A stretch of DNA of 64,000 bases, from positions 30,486-94,485 of the forward strand of contig MVAQ01000065.1 of assembly GCA_014825775.1 (NCBI GenBank), in the 5' to 3' direction. Below, piece by piece: positions 1-12,167 of this stretch (positions are counted from its first letter, which is position 1; every line of letters begins with the position of its first letter). This DNA comes from Krasilnikovozyma curviuscula (taxonomy: Eukaryota > Basidiomycota > Tremellomycetes > Cystofilobasidiales > Mrakiaceae). The position numbers and the translations under genes are program-made. Below the pieces are notes generated by a model that was not told the DNA's origin, did not search any database, and saw nothing but the letters and a program-made list of their open reading frames with translations.

Positions 1-44
1 TTTATCGTACCTCTTTCATCCACAGTCATCGACCCAGTTCGTCT

Positions 45-269
45 TTAAAACCTCTTCCGTGCCTTGTGCGCGAAGGACGTTACGAATGCGAATCTCTTCA
101 CATGCCTTCTTGACCACCTGCTTGGGTTTCCCAACAATCCACTAGCACCAAGAAGGATTGGATTGATTTTCTCGTCGTCCGCCCCCATCCATCTTATACA
201 CACTCACCTTCCACTCCTCATCCCACCATCGTTCCTATCGCCTTCCGAAACCCATTTCTGAAACACCAT
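45..269 (-). other. Possible exon pair at left edge, frame ambiguous
   Basis: On the minus strand a consensus donor (GTGAGTGTG) and a CTAG acceptor bracket a 66-nt intron, and two reading frames stay open across it. One starts at an ATG at 269 (MVFQKW...) and stops with TAA at 45-47. The other reads ...ERWWDEEWK into WIVGKPKQVVKK and stops with TGA at 16-18. Both look protein-like and neither matches a family I recognise. CT-rich tracts on the plus strand just to the right would suit plus-strand transcription better. This may be part of a gene lying mostly left of the window, or chance. Confidence 0.2.
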
Positions 270-1362
270 CAGTCTTCAAAGCACCGCCCCATCCGTCCCA
301 GTAATTTGTTTTACTCCAGTTGTCAGGATCCTCGGCCGCGCTTTGTGATGTGTATAGAACCGTTCAAACCTTCCACACCCACTGTACTTTTTTTTCTATT
401 TATTTCTCACTGTTGACATTCTTCACGATTTTTCTTTTCTCTTCGTCCTTTTTTTTTTCCAATACCACACCTACTTTCAACTTCATGCGATCTCAATAGT
501 TCAATTTGCTTAGTTTTTTTTTTTGTTTTTGCTGTGGCCACCTCACATCTCCACCTCCCACTATATGATGCCCCTTTTCATTCAACAAGCTTTTCATTGC
601 AAGAGAAAGCAGCGGTCTAAGGAAAAGAGCTGAGAAGCTCTACAAGGTTTGTTTTCGACCGTTAACATTGACAGTTTGAGCAGTCCTTTTCTCTTGCTTT
701 AGTAGCCCCAACAAGTTCTTCTAAAAGCTCGAAAGAACACCTGAAGTTCTGTCCTTCTTCCTGTTGTATTGCAGCTGAGTCTCGAAACGATTTTCGCAAT
801 GCTGTACAATAACAGACAACCACTCAATGCAGTGGCTCACCGTGTTCTTTCTAGGAACGTGAAGAAGGAACATGATCCGGCTTCTTAAATGTTACACCTA
901 GAGTACATCGTCTAAGCGACCGAAAATTGCAGGACTGTCAGTGGGTTATACATTAACAATAACAACGACACATACGGATCTGGGCTCCGGAGTGGGTCTG
1001 ATTTCTGTTTACACACAAACATGATGTGCCATTCTGATTCGAGAGTGATATTCACAGAAAGAAAAGTGTGCACTAACGCTCAAGTCTACTGGCGCTTGGT
1101 TCAGACTTTTCTAGACAGGAACTGTTCATCAAAACTAAATTGCTAATGAACCTCAATCAAATGGTAGTGCCATGTTATTCCAGTACTAGATCATTTGTAG
1201 AATGATTGTCGTTGTGTGGTTAGGGAAGGATACAAGTACATTCTATCGACGCTGTTCGCGTAACCCATTGCGACGGACCAAGTTTTTGGCTAAAGCGTGA
1301 CACACCACAGCCCCACGACATTTCTATTAACGCAATAAACCTCCCCTTTCTTCTCCACTACA
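270..1362. other. Intergenic, CT/T-rich tracts, no gene seen
   Basis: About 1.1 kb with no frame that shows family similarity or plausible exon chains. Long T and CT runs near 386-400, 445-462 and 512-525 resemble the pyrimidine tracts often found near fungal transcription starts. The right end is the 3' flank of BET1. Confidence 0.5.
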
Positions 1363-2248
1363 TCATCTTCGCACCAACCAGAGCAGAATGAAGATCCACA
1401 CGACCAACAACAAAAAAAGCATGAACCAGCACCATATACCGCCTTGATTCCTAGCCATTGTGTTCATCCGCTTCATCGTACCGCCCAAGTAGTGAGATGT
1501 CGACGCGAATGCGTCGTTCTTTTATGAAACAGGATGTCCAATTCAGTTGGGGTTTGGAGATGCGACGCTCGTTAGAGCAATATGACCACGTACCATTGTT
1601 GTTAGCAGACTATTGGATTCTTCCACCTCGTTTCCAATTCCTACTGAAATCTAAGATGAATAAATAGAAAGTGAATCAGTATTGTGCGTATTGACCAGTC
1701 ACTTTGAGCTGGCTGGAAGAGCAGCGTCACTCACGTCCTTGAGGACTTTTATCCTGCCCATCAACCCTTCTAACCTTGAGTCGTTCTGCTCCTCCAGATC
1801 CTCAGCTGATGTTCCTCTTCGTGCATATGTTGAAGAGTTGTTGGGTAAGATTGGTGTGTTGGATCTGGAGGAATTGTTAAGAGAGTACGAATTGTCGTAA
1901 GAAGAGCCGCCGCTGGGCCCGCCTCCGTAGGGCGACGAACGACCTGAATTGCTACCTGAAACCCCAGCGTATGGGTTTGTCGTCACTGTTGTCGAGCTCG
2001 GGGCGTAGGGGTTGGAAGAGCCTGGCGGTTGGTTCGGTATCCTATGCGAGAGGGATTTTGGAGCGACCAGTCTTTCGCAGAGACACCGGAGCGAGTAGCA
2101 ATTGAAAAAACACACATGAGATAGAAAGATTTCATCGAATGAAGAAGCAGAGTCGACAGCAAGGTGCGAAGTTTGAAGAGAAACGAAAGTTCAACAAAAA
2201 TCCCAGAGTCGCCAGCAGCTGAAGGAAAACGTGCACCCACCTGCTCAT
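1363..2248 (-). CDS. BET1: Bet1-family vesicle SNARE
   Basis: This is a Qc-SNARE for ER-to-Golgi (COPII) vesicle fusion, anchored in the membrane by its C-terminus. Four exons join in frame: 2248-2241 (only 8 nt, MSR start), 2041-1735, 1650-1594 and 1518-1363, giving 175 residues. The N-terminus is low complexity (N/P/S/G-rich, NPYA repeats). The SNARE core follows: TSAEDLEEQNDSRLEGLMGR, then IKVLKD, then ISVGIGNEVEESNSLLTTMN and DAFASTSHYLGGTMKRMN. The tail is MARNQGG and a single hydrophobic anchor (WCWFMLFLLLVVWIFILLWL) with two trailing basic residues. Family and order of parts match Bet1 closely. The long disordered N-terminus makes it larger than yeast Bet1. The splice joins fall at conserved SNARE positions, which supports them. 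It lies downstream of and parallel to the MFS gene. Confidence 0.92.
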
Positions 2249-2730
2249 TTTGAGAATCCTAGCTTCAGCCTAAAGCTGGCACAGAAAGCTTGAGTTTAGC
2301 CGAGATGCTTTGAGACTGGGTTGAGTTCGAACTTGGCTGGTAAAGGATAGCCGGAGCTCGACGTGGATTGGGTGGTGCTCGCCGGTAGAGCAGGGCGGTG
2401 GCTCATTTTCAAAAGAACTCCCAGCTGTCTTGAAAGACTTTTCCACCGAGCAAATAGTTACCACATTTCATCTATGTCTCTTTCTACTGCAATAGACTAT
2501 GAGCTGAAGAAAAGCAGGGTAGAAGGAAGCGCTTTCTATTTCCTTTCTGGCATAAGATGATCTAGAATCACTTGTAGTATCTCAATATTTAACAAAAAAA
2601 ATTGTGCTCTGAAGAAGCTTCTGGATTCTAGCGTAGTGTAACATTAGAGGGAGTTCGAAGTAGGTAAATACGTAAGAGTACAGATCCCGCAAGAGAAAAG
2701 AAAACACCCATCGCGACTGAACTTATCAAC
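2249..2730. other. Intergenic between BET1 and the MFS gene
   Basis: This 480-bp stretch holds the BET1 5' flank and the MFS 3' flank. No open frame with family similarity was seen on either strand. Confidence 0.5.
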
Positions 2731-5579
2731 TTATGCAGCAGCACCCATTCTGGGAGGAGAGATACAAGAATACAGGGTTAGAACAAGAAAAAGGTGATAT
2801 AGAGATTGGGGGGAGAGAAAAGACGTACTGCATGCCCATCTTCTTGATATTGTGGTTTCTAATCAGCAACGCCGAGAGCGAACTCAAAATACCTGCTGGG
2901 ACAGCGATGATGAACACGGTGTCGAGAGCAGAGACGTAACCATCCAGAACAATAGCCTTAGTGTTCGCATCAAGGGTGAAGATGGCCTCGACAGCTATTT
3001 AAGTTTGGAGAAGGCGTCAGCACTAAATTCATTGACTTAGAAAACGAGGCAGTTAGACTTACTGAGCTTGACAGCGTTAATGATGGATTGCTCGATATGG
3101 AGCTTAGTGAGGTTGGTAGCCAGCTGGTTGTTGAAAACGGTACCAGCGATAGACTAAGAATAGGAAGGTCAGCAAGTCTGTCAATTGGAATTCTTTAAGC
3201 TGAAGACTTACGACACCGATGACACCGCCAATCAGTTGGAAGAATGTACCGAGAGCAGTAGCTTGGGGGATTACCTCAGGCTCCTGGATATTAGAAACAA
3301 AAATGTTCAGCGCACACGCACACGCTGGCAAGCGTCTTGGGTACTAAAAGTAGGCACTAACCTCGTGGTAGTCAGCTTGGATCGCAATGACGGTGTTCTG
3401 GAAAGCGGCACCGACACCGATTCCGAGAAGGATCTGGAAGCCGATGAGCTTGGCTGTCGAGGTCTCTATAGTGGTCATGTACAGGAGACCACCTCCGAGG
3501 GGTGCGAAGATCATGGGGAAGATGAGCAGGAAGGGCAGGTAGTATCCAATCGTAGAGATGATCCCTCCGGAGACCATCGCAGAAAGCACTAGGGACAGCA
3601 TGAATGGGATAATGTCGATTCCCGACTTCTCGGCGGAGTGGCCCTTGACCGCTTGGTAGAACAGTGGGAGGTAGTATGTCGAGATGAGCATGACTGACAT
3701 GAGGAAAAACGATACCGCACACGCTCCCGTCACAGTTCGGTTGGAGAAGAGTCGGAGGGGGAAGATGGCACGTTCACCACCTGAGAGTCGCACAAGGCGT
3801 CAGTGCCGTAGAAACTACTTGTGTCCGCTCGTGTAGACACTTACGACGTCTTTCCCAAAGGACGAAAAGAACCAAGAGTACTCCAAAAACGCAGAATTCA
3901 GCTAATAAAAACAGTCAGGTTAATTGAATGAGCAGGTGGGGCATTTGGAGATGGCGACTTACCAATGATGCTCTTGTCGTTCCATGGCTTGGTGATACCT
4001 CCCTCCTGCAATGCGATGATCAAACAGGTGGTGATACCAAGAATAAGGATTCCGCCAAGCCAGTCCATCTTTAAGACTCGTTGGATGGCCTTCAATTCAG
4101 AGTCGCCATTCTCGATCTCCGCGGCGCTGTAGTGGGGAGGGGTCGCTTTGACAAGGAAGAAAATAGCGACTAGAGTTATCAGACCAACGGGAAGGTTGAT
4201 ATAGAAGCAAAGACGCCTGTAAAAAGGTTTTGATCGTCAGTTTAGGTGTATTGCGAAGCTCAGGCTCACAGACGAGGGCGACGCACCAGGTCACTCGTTC
4301 TGTGAAAACACCTCCGACTGTTGACCACACCACAGGTTAGTTTCTTTCTGTAGTTTTTCAAAAAAGGAGAGACTCACGCAAAGGTCCAATAACAGAGGAT
4401 ATTCCGAAGACTGAACGAAAGCAGGGATTTATTCAGCGATAAGCGCTTGAATGAGAACAACGTTGGCAAATAACTCACCGACACCGAACAGTCCAAAGAG
4501 AGTTGGTCTTTGTTCCAGAGTGGTGATTTCAGCAATGATTGACAGGACAGAGACGAAGATACCGGCAGCTCCAACCTGAATAACCACGGGGCGTCAGATT
4601 GCTCCTCCACTGTCATAACACAGTACGACTTACACCAGCGAAAGCACGTCCGAAGATCAAGAAGTTGCAAGTCTATTTTTTTTACTACGAGGTTAACGGA
4701 GGGATGCGGAGAGACAGAGAGAGCAACCATAACCAGCTGGGGGACTCACTGGGGCAACTCCGCAGAACAAGGAGCCGATTTCGAAGAGGGAGACGGCGAC
4801 GAGGAAAACCCACTTTGTAGGGAAGATTCTGAGCAGCTGACCGTAGACCAAGATAAATGGAGCTATGAAGAAGAAAGCAGGCTCAGTAGATCATGGGTGG
4901 TGTGTTTGGAAGCGCGGTAACAGTTTCCCCGAACGCGCGCACCTTGTGTTAGAAAGTATGCCGAGACGATCCAAGTGATCTGTGAGAGCGCATCGAACTG
5001 GGAGGCGATGACTGGCAAAGCTGTAGCAACGATAGTCTGATCCAGAGCAATCAGCAGCACCGACAGCACTGAGGGAGAAATAAAAAGTCCAAGAGGTGTT
5101 AGTCTACAGCTGGGGCGGAGGGTTCTTTTTTTCGATGAATGGGGCCGCCGCCTGCTGGGATAGATCGAACGATAACTCACTCATAGCGACGAAGACAAGA
5201 GCAAGCTGCAGAATGGCATAGGCGAACAACGAAAGAAAAGATACAAAAAAAGGAGGGGTCAGGAAAAGCAGGGCGTCTTAGGTAAGAGGGAGAATCAATG
5301 GAGCACCCCGTCCCATTAAGGAAAGGAGGACGTAATAATTGGCTTGTTGTGATCTTCACCACTCACCTTGTATCCTGTTAGGAGTCGGGCATCTCTGTCG
5401 ACGTTCCTCTGCTCCTGCTCATAGAGTTCGTGGGCGACAGCCTTCTCACCCAACGAGGCGTCCCCTCCAGTGAGTGTTTTCGTAACGCCCTCCGTCGGTG
5501 CGAGCTCCTTGTCTGCGAGGGCCGAGCTGTTGAGGTCGTGCTCGTTCAGCGTGGGGGTGGTTGAGTCGACAGCAGACAT
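2731..5579 (-). CDS. MFS drug:H+ antiporter, DHA2 (14-TM) type
   Basis: Predicted plasma- or vacuolar-membrane exporter that uses the proton gradient to expel small toxic compounds. The start ATG at 5579 opens a hydrophilic N-terminus (MSAVDSTTPTLNEHD). TM1 carries LDQTIVATALP, the DHA2 signature. Further segments carry the antiporter motif C (GPLLGGVFTERVTW), the mid-loop ending LKAIQRVLKMDWLGGILIL, then AIFPLRLFSNRTVTG, YYLPLFYQAVKG, and GFQILLGIGVGAAFQNTVIA. The end is IKKMGMQMGAAA, reached by splicing a short last exon to the TAA at 2731. About ten introns split it, so single frames show only fragments. Hydrophobic-segment count and order match fungal DHA2 pumps. Substrate cannot be told from sequence. 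Confidence 0.88.
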
Positions 5580-6677
5580 GGCCGGGGGGTATTCGAGAGA
5601 TGGTTGGGGGAGAAGGTCTGCTGGAAGCCCTCTGCTTCTTTTTAAACGATGTCCAAGGCGAAGCCAGGGCTGGAGTCAACACGCGTCTCGCGGATCCAGA
5701 TGCCACCGAGCACGCCGTGCTTCGATTCTCCACAGCCAGAAAGCCGAATGCCGTCGTTCTTCCACCAGATACTCTCTCCTATGGACCTTGGTAAACACAG
5801 AGGATACCCTGCTGAGCAGGCCGCTCTCTTCCCCTCTACCGGACGACAGCAGAGTCGATGGACCTGCCTGGGCTCGGTGTGCTGCTGCTGCTGTCGGGGC
5901 CGCGAGACTGTAGAAAAATGGTGATTTTTTTCTTCTTTCTATTTCCCGGCGCCCGGGGCAGGCGCTGCTGCTGGCCCCCGCCCCTTCAAAAAAAACAAAA
6001 TAAAAAAATAACAAACGAAATATACTAGTATGACTCGCTCGGCGAATTTCACACTGTCATAAGGACACAGACACTGGAAGTCGTGGACGATAAGGTTGGT
6101 GGATCTCGATTCGCGACGAAATGTCCTGGGGGAGCGAGCGGGTAGAGATCGAACCCGATGGACTCCATTGCGCTTGGGCTTCTTCCATACCCCCAGAGCA
6201 AAAGAGATGTGTCAGTTGCAAATTGATTGATTCCTGTCTTATTTGGGAAATCGACAAGAACCAAGACTGCCAGGGCCACCGCCGAGTGTTGAGTGGCGTG
6301 TCGTTAAGAAAGCTGAACGCTGTTGATGTGCATTTTGCTACTGTCACAAGTGTAGAATGCAAGAAGCGTTTTCATATTGAGATAACAGGTTTTGTGTTTG
6401 TATGGAATATGGGCCTCATAACATTACACGTAAGACGCTGTTATTTCCTTGGTTTGATGATTGTTCTTTTGAACTTTTGAAGGTATCTATGTGTTTTGGT
6501 ATCACGAGGTGAGGGATATGAGCAGAGACACAATGTCTTTGTTATTTTTGAGCTGCGGAAAGAATGTTGATCCCGAGTTGGACGGAATGATACATTCCCA
6601 AGATCGTTAGAAAGGTAGATCTCGATGGGGATATGAAAATGCTTCCACGATGGGAAAGGTGTGTTGTTGAGGGGTCT
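5580..6677. other. Intergenic, MFS promoter side
   Basis: 1.1 kb between two minus-strand genes. It holds overlapping open frames without family similarity (5676-6014, 5470-5913, 6121-6480), an A-rich stretch near 5989-6010, and a GC-rich block around 5940-5980. It is probably the MFS 5' region plus the 3' flank of the next gene. Confidence 0.45.
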
Positions 6678-9490
6678 TCAGTCGAAGAGATGTTTCTTCT
6701 GGAGCCAGTACTATAGAAATAGAATAAAATGAAAACCAACATGAAAATAAAGTCAGCATTGAGGGGCCAGTAGATGAAGGAAAGAACACAGGAGCTCACA
6801 CTCTCAATACAGATATCGACCCCATCGACGAACCACCATCCCTCCCCACCGCCATCCTTCTTCTCCATATAGACCCATCTTGCTGACACCCCCAGCCCAT
6901 CGACGACCTTCGTCTTATCGTCTGCGAGGAGCCAAACGGCTATCTCATCGTCTTGCGCCTGACGAGCAAGAGCCGCGCTGCTGAGGTCCTCCTTCCAGTT
7001 CTCCCACGACTTGTGCTGAGCTGAGCCTGGAATGCGCGAGTGGAACTCAGGCTTAGACTCAAATGGGTACGGGGCGGGAATGAATCGCTTCATGAGGACC
7101 GGTACGAGCTGCTTCTCCTTTTGGCCCTCGGCGGAGAGGACGGTGTCGTTGAACGTTTTGTTAAGCTCACTGAATCGTGCATCGTCGGGACCCAAGAAGC
7201 TGAGCTTCCTCATCGATTTCTCCCATTTTGTGGCTTGCCAGCTGGACGTTCCGCCAGGCAAAATGCGCTCCAGGTCAATCTTGAGCTGGGGTTCGTATCG
7301 CTCTGATGGTCCCCATCCACCGTCGGAATCGCTTTCTTCTTCCTCAAGCAAGGGAGCTTCGGGACTCAAGCCCATGTTGGTCAAAAGTGCATCGAGAGAG
7401 GGAAGCACAAGGGAGGGTGCGGCTGATCTGTCCTCTGGAGCGTCCCAGCCTGAAGTTGATGTGGTGGTTGATGAGAGCGAAATTGGGGCTGGTGACGACG
7501 CCAATGCATCAGTAGATAAAGTTGCTGGTTGTACAATCGATGGAGAAGTAATAGCTTGAGAAGATTCTTCGCCAGGTTCATAATCCGATGCAAAGAAAGT
7601 TACATGTTCGATCTCAAAAGGGTCGTCGGCATCACTACCTGACGATATCTCCTCAAGACCATCAAAGTCATTCTCATGTTTGTCGTCAATTTTGTTGTGG
7701 TTATTGACCGGAATTAGCTTTCGACCATGCAGCACGTAGTTCTCATCGCCGCTGTACTCTTCATCACTGAGCCACTCTTCCTCGAGTTTCTGCTCATCAG
7801 CATCAAATCTGAGCTTCTCTTCTGCCTTTGTTGGAGGAGGGATGTGTCGAGGGTACATTGGTTCCTTGTGCGTCGAAGGAAGAGGGACAGGTGGTGCAGC
7901 CGATGCAGTTGAACTGACCCAATCCCAACCTCTTTCGAAACCTTTTACATCGAGGTGGATACCTCCCCAGAAAGTTGCGCATTGTCTATTGAATGACGCG
8001 TTGAGGGAGAACATCAGCTCGATAGACGCCGTGAGATCCTTGTGGGCTCGTTCGCAGACGGCAACGGCTGCTTCGAGACGCGGGGTGAACGATGCTGGTA
8101 GAATCTTGTAGTGAATAAGGTAGCAGATAAAGGAACAACATCGTTGGGGCGCTGAAATGAGGTGTGCGGGAAGCCTGTATTGAACTATGGAGGTCAGATT
8201 GCAGGAAAACGAAAACCCATTCTCTGGGCACTCATACTGACATGTGCAAACCCTCTTTTCTTAACTTGGAAGAGAGCCACCATCTCATACATTGCTCAGG
8301 GTCGACTATACAGTTTTAGGGTAAAAATCAGCAGAAAACACGGCTAAGAACTCAACGAAGATCTCACCGAGGAATCTACAATCTTTCTCAAGACCAGTAA
8401 CCATTTTGGATTCATCTGCTTTATCAGATTCCTCATCAGAGAAAGCTTCTTCATCAAAAGCTTTCATCGCAGAGACTTCACGAGCTTGAGCAGCAATCTT
8501 TCTGCGGTACTCCTCGATACCAGCAGGCGAAAGTCCACACCATTTTTTGAACCAGCCAAGACAAAAGAGATCGGCTTTAGTGTGGATGTCTCTTCTGGAG
8601 TAGTGCCATTCGTCAAAAGCCTTGAAAAGGCGAGCGATGGTTGACATGGACCTACGGAAGAAGGGAAAGGAAAGTCGCGCCGTCAGCTCTCGAAGCTCTA
8701 CGACGACGGCGGCAATATGAGATTCACTCACTCTGGCCAGGGATCATTCCACGCATTACCGTTGATGGAAGATGTTCCTTCCGGCTCTACATCCGGTTCG
8801 CTGCTGCTCGCAAGGGGTATTTTCTTCAACACAACGATGCCTCTCATTCTTCGTCCACGTTCACCGAGATTCTTCTTATTATAAGCGAGATGCTCAACGT
8901 TCAAGATAACCGTCGGTCGGCCATACTGGTCCGTCGGCCCTCGAGCCATATAGATGTCCATCTGCTTCTCCTGAGGGATCGAGGAGGACAACGCCTCGGT
9001 ATCAGATGAGAGGCCAGAAGAGATCTGTTGCTCGTCTCCATAGTTGGAAGCGTTGTCATCGTCGAAGTCTGAGCCGGAATCTGCGTTGGCTGGCTCGAAG
9101 AGGTTGGGAGGGCGGTCGAGAGCTTGGAACTATGAATTTCGAAAGATCCTGTCAGTGCAACAGCCCTCTCCAGTCGATTGGGAAAGGATAAGAAGGACCA
9201 CCCTAGGTATCAGATAGCTATACTGACCCATCTCAAGGGTAGTCTGTCCTAATTGAGGAGCTTTTGGGATACGACTGGGGTGGAACCTGTAAGGGACAGC
9301 TCACCTCCGGGAAAGTCATCATTCCTGGCTTGGTTCTCCAGTCCCACGGGAGTCTCTTGGGCTGCTGGAGCTCTCCATCTCCCATCGGAACCAATACGAG
9401 CCCGCTCATCCCGAAAAGAGACTTCGAATGATGAGGTCGAAGGAAGGTCAGAAAAAGCTCCAGACGCCTTAGGGCTTGAAGCCACGGATT
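6678..9490 (-). CDS. Large acidic protein of unknown family
   Basis: I do not recognise this protein. Reading right to left, exons join in frame as follows: an N-terminal S/P-rich part entering at about 9490 and ending NDDFPGG; a 21-nt microexon at 9248-9228 (QTTLEM); an exon with NLFEPANADSGSDFDDD and QMDIYMARGPTDQYGRPTV; an exon with RLFKAFDEWHYSRRDIHTK; an exon with CCSFICYLIHYKILPASF; then a long exon with FWGGIHLDVKGFERGWDW and many acidic S/D/E tracts. The end is YWLQKKHLFD and TGA at 6678, after a final intron that a single-frame reading would miss. The true ATG was not found. An upstream exon is needed because an in-frame stop lies just before the readable N-terminus. It has no signal peptide or TM segment and looks soluble and phospho-rich. 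It is divergent from the hydrolase gene to its right. Confidence 0.7.
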
Positions 9491-10320
9491 GAAATTCCCT
9501 GATTCGAAATCACTGGATGACCATCGTATGATATCTGTCCCATCTGATAGATCGGACTTGAGTTAAGGTTTCAAGCCCGGAAGATTACAGACAGATCGAT
9601 TTCCCCCGCAGTTGGACTCTGCGACGCGCTTTATCTTCAACTGCAGCTGTCAGTAATTTCCTACACACAAGCGGAAAGTGAGGGAGGAGTTGTACTGCGA
9701 TAACTTTCAGACCAGAAAAGAATTGAATTCACTCTTGTGCTGCTCCCTAAAGAGCCGGGCCGATGGCCATGACGAGATGGCCCACTTTCTACAATGCGAA
9801 CAAGCATCATCGAACTTTGTCATGCTCCCAATTGGGCAGAAGTTCTATTGATATATCATAACCCCCTGTGGGCGCTTGGGTCAGTCGTTTTAGAGTTTCT
9901 ACTGGAGTACGACTTTTGTTTCGCAAACTTCGGCGCGTTCCCTAATCATCTTGTCAAGTTCTCACAAGAAGAGAGGCTAGGCTTCCTGAAGAGTAAGATA
10001 GACAGCCTCCATCTATAGTTCCTTGAAAGGTATTTCGAGCTTGTCACCGCCTTGGAGTTAGTTGGAGTTAGAGTGCAACTGTCACTCGCCAAATGGCAGT
10101 AACCACAACAAACAAATCCAGATTTCTTCCTCCACTCCTTTGAGAGCTAGGATTTCTAATGGTTATTTCTGGCAGCATTTCAATCCTGCTTTGAGGATAA
10201 CAGGCGGTCAGTGTCCCCGCCTAGCGTTGTCCACTTTTTCTGCCAAGCTGCTCCGTGCGTGCCTCCGCCCCTCCAACCGTCAAGACCTATAAAACCTGGG
10301 ATTTCTTTTTCGCGTCTCTC
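9491..10320. other. Divergent intergenic region
   Basis: This 830-bp region lies between the unknown acidic protein (minus) and the hydrolase gene (plus). It probably contains the missing first exon of the minus gene and both promoters. No other gene was seen. Confidence 0.4.
10288..10294 (+). promoter_or_regulatory. TATA-box-like element
   Basis: TATAAAA occurs 27 bp before the ATG of the dienelactone-hydrolase-like gene. The distance is short. Transcription may begin right at the first ATG, in which case the second in-frame ATG at 10330 could be used. Confidence 0.4.
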
Positions 10321-12167
10321 ATGGCCACGATGGTAGAGTTGCATGCTGTTCGGACACCTCCTACAGCTCCCAGTTCACCTGTCGACGAGCACCTGGCGCC
10401 CACTGCGCTTTTTCTTGATTCAAGCCAGCCTTCACCACTGTCCCCAACGAACACCAAACATGTGCACCCCACACCCCGTCGCGGGGACTCGAGGATGTTT
10501 TCAGATGTCAGGCAGAACTTGGAGTCGTCGTTGCGAGACATCAAGCTCCCTCAGCTGCCTCAGGTCCACCTCCCAACCATCCCTTCGTTTGGCGTCTCTG
10601 GCATCGTCGTTCCTGGCTTCTTGACTGGGTTCATGGGCTTGCATGCTGTAGATGAAGAGCCACCGAAGAAGCAGGTGCCTGAGATTTTCAGCCAGGATGA
10701 GTATGTTCCAAAGGGAGAATACAAGAGCATTGGCGAATTCAAGAAAGTCTATGTCGTACGTCACGGTCTATATGCTAGCCGTTTCCAATGAAGAAGGTAG
10801 CTGAATTTATTTTTATTTTACAGGTTGGCCCTGATCCAGCTCCAAGTTGTATTGTCTGCTGCTACGACATCTTTGGCTTCTATCCTCAAACAATTCAGGT
10901 TCGTCTTTCCCCTCGCCAATGCTAAACAACTCTGCTCATTGAAAGGGAGTTTCCACAATTCAATAGGGAGCAGATATACTGCACTACCTTACTGGATCAA
11001 CCATCTACATTCCCGACTTCTTCCGCGAGAACGCCTTTCCAACACAGGTTAGTCTCGTTTCCCGTGGCACTCACCAAGCAGAGACACGAGGAATCTTACG
11101 TCTTCATTGTTTGCGGTGCTGGTGCAGTTCTTTCCTCCTAAAGGTGCAGCGCAGATTAAAGCTCTCCAATCATTCTTCGCAACCCGGTCAGCCTTTCCCC
11201 TCGGACTCATTCACTCTGCAGTGAAACTGACATTCAACACATTCTGGGTGACACAGAGCTAATATTGACGACAGAAGAGACGAATTGATGGATTTTGGAC
11301 TGCTGCTGCGATCGAGGTGGATCAGCGCTCAGTCGGAAGAAACGGTGGAAGATCTGAAGAAGTACAAGATTCGAGGCGCTCTGGTAGCGGCTTATGGACT
11401 GAGTTGGGGTGAGTGGAGTATCTCGTGATCGCATCAATTATCTGTAGTTATCTTTCGCTCTTACTAAACAAATCTTGTTGTTTGGGGTCGCAGGTGGAAA
11501 GTTGACGTTCTTGGCGGGCTCGCAGGACATCTTCTATTCTGTCGCAGCGGTTCATCCTGCGATGCTGACGCTACCCGACGCTGAAGCACTCAAAGTGCCA
11601 ATGGTGAGTTGACTCTTTCTGTGCACCAGTCTCCTCCCTCCTGCCGGTAGATTCGCCAGACTCGTCTCTGATCAGTTGCCCATTTTCTTCCTGCGTATAG
11701 GGCCTTTTCCCAAGCAAAGATGAGCCAGCAGACATCGTAAAGCAGTGTGTAGAAGCTTTCCAAAGGAAAACGTTCTTTAATCGGTGTATTTGTAGGACAT
11801 GGCCAACAATGTGTGTTTCTGATCTCAACCCATCCTGATCAGCAGCGCTTACTGACAGATCCAAATTCTTCGTCACACAAGGCACCACGGCTTCGGAGGA
11901 GCCCGAGCGAACCTCATGGACCCAGAAGTGAAAGAGTCATTCTCAGAACTCTACAGCAGCCTGGCCGAGTTCTTCATCAAAGCGCGTCAACCTGAGGTCA
12001 TTGGCGCAGAGGCAGGTGGTGAGCGAGGTACGCATGGGAACTACGGCCACCAGGATGGGTTCGAAACTCCACCCCAAACGCTGCAGAAGAAGAAGAGCCG
12101 CTTCCTTGGCTTAGGAGGTGGGGGAAATAAGAAGAAGAAGCAGAAGGATGCTTCGACAGCGCCGTGA
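10321..12167 (+). CDS. Dienelactone-hydrolase-family protein
   Basis: Alpha/beta-hydrolase of the DLH (AIM2-like) family, predicted to hydrolyse small ester or lactone substrates. The N-terminal ~140 residues are a P/S-rich extension ending GEYKSIGEFKKVYV. The catalytic core runs CYDIFGFYPQTIQGADI, then TIYIPDFFRENAFPTQFF, then the nucleophile elbow AAYGLSWGGKLTFLAG. It continues with GLFPSKDEPADI (acid residue) and HHGFGGARANLMDPE (catalytic His). The C-terminus is K-rich (KKKSRFLGLGG, KKKKQKD). It is spread over nine or so exons, each joined by consensus GT-AG sites. The elbow has Ser where most DLH proteins have Cys (see findings). Start chosen at the first in-frame ATG after the TATA element. 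Stop is TGA at 12165-12167. Confidence 0.87.

Noticed and set aside
5470..6014. Overlapping frames of 90-147 codons on both strands
   Set aside because: GC-rich promoter composition keeps many frames open. They are mutually antisense and unlike any family.
10287..10791. Antisense open frames opposite the DLH first exon
   Set aside because: Shadows of the real coding exon, whose downstream splicing reconstructs the DLH domain.
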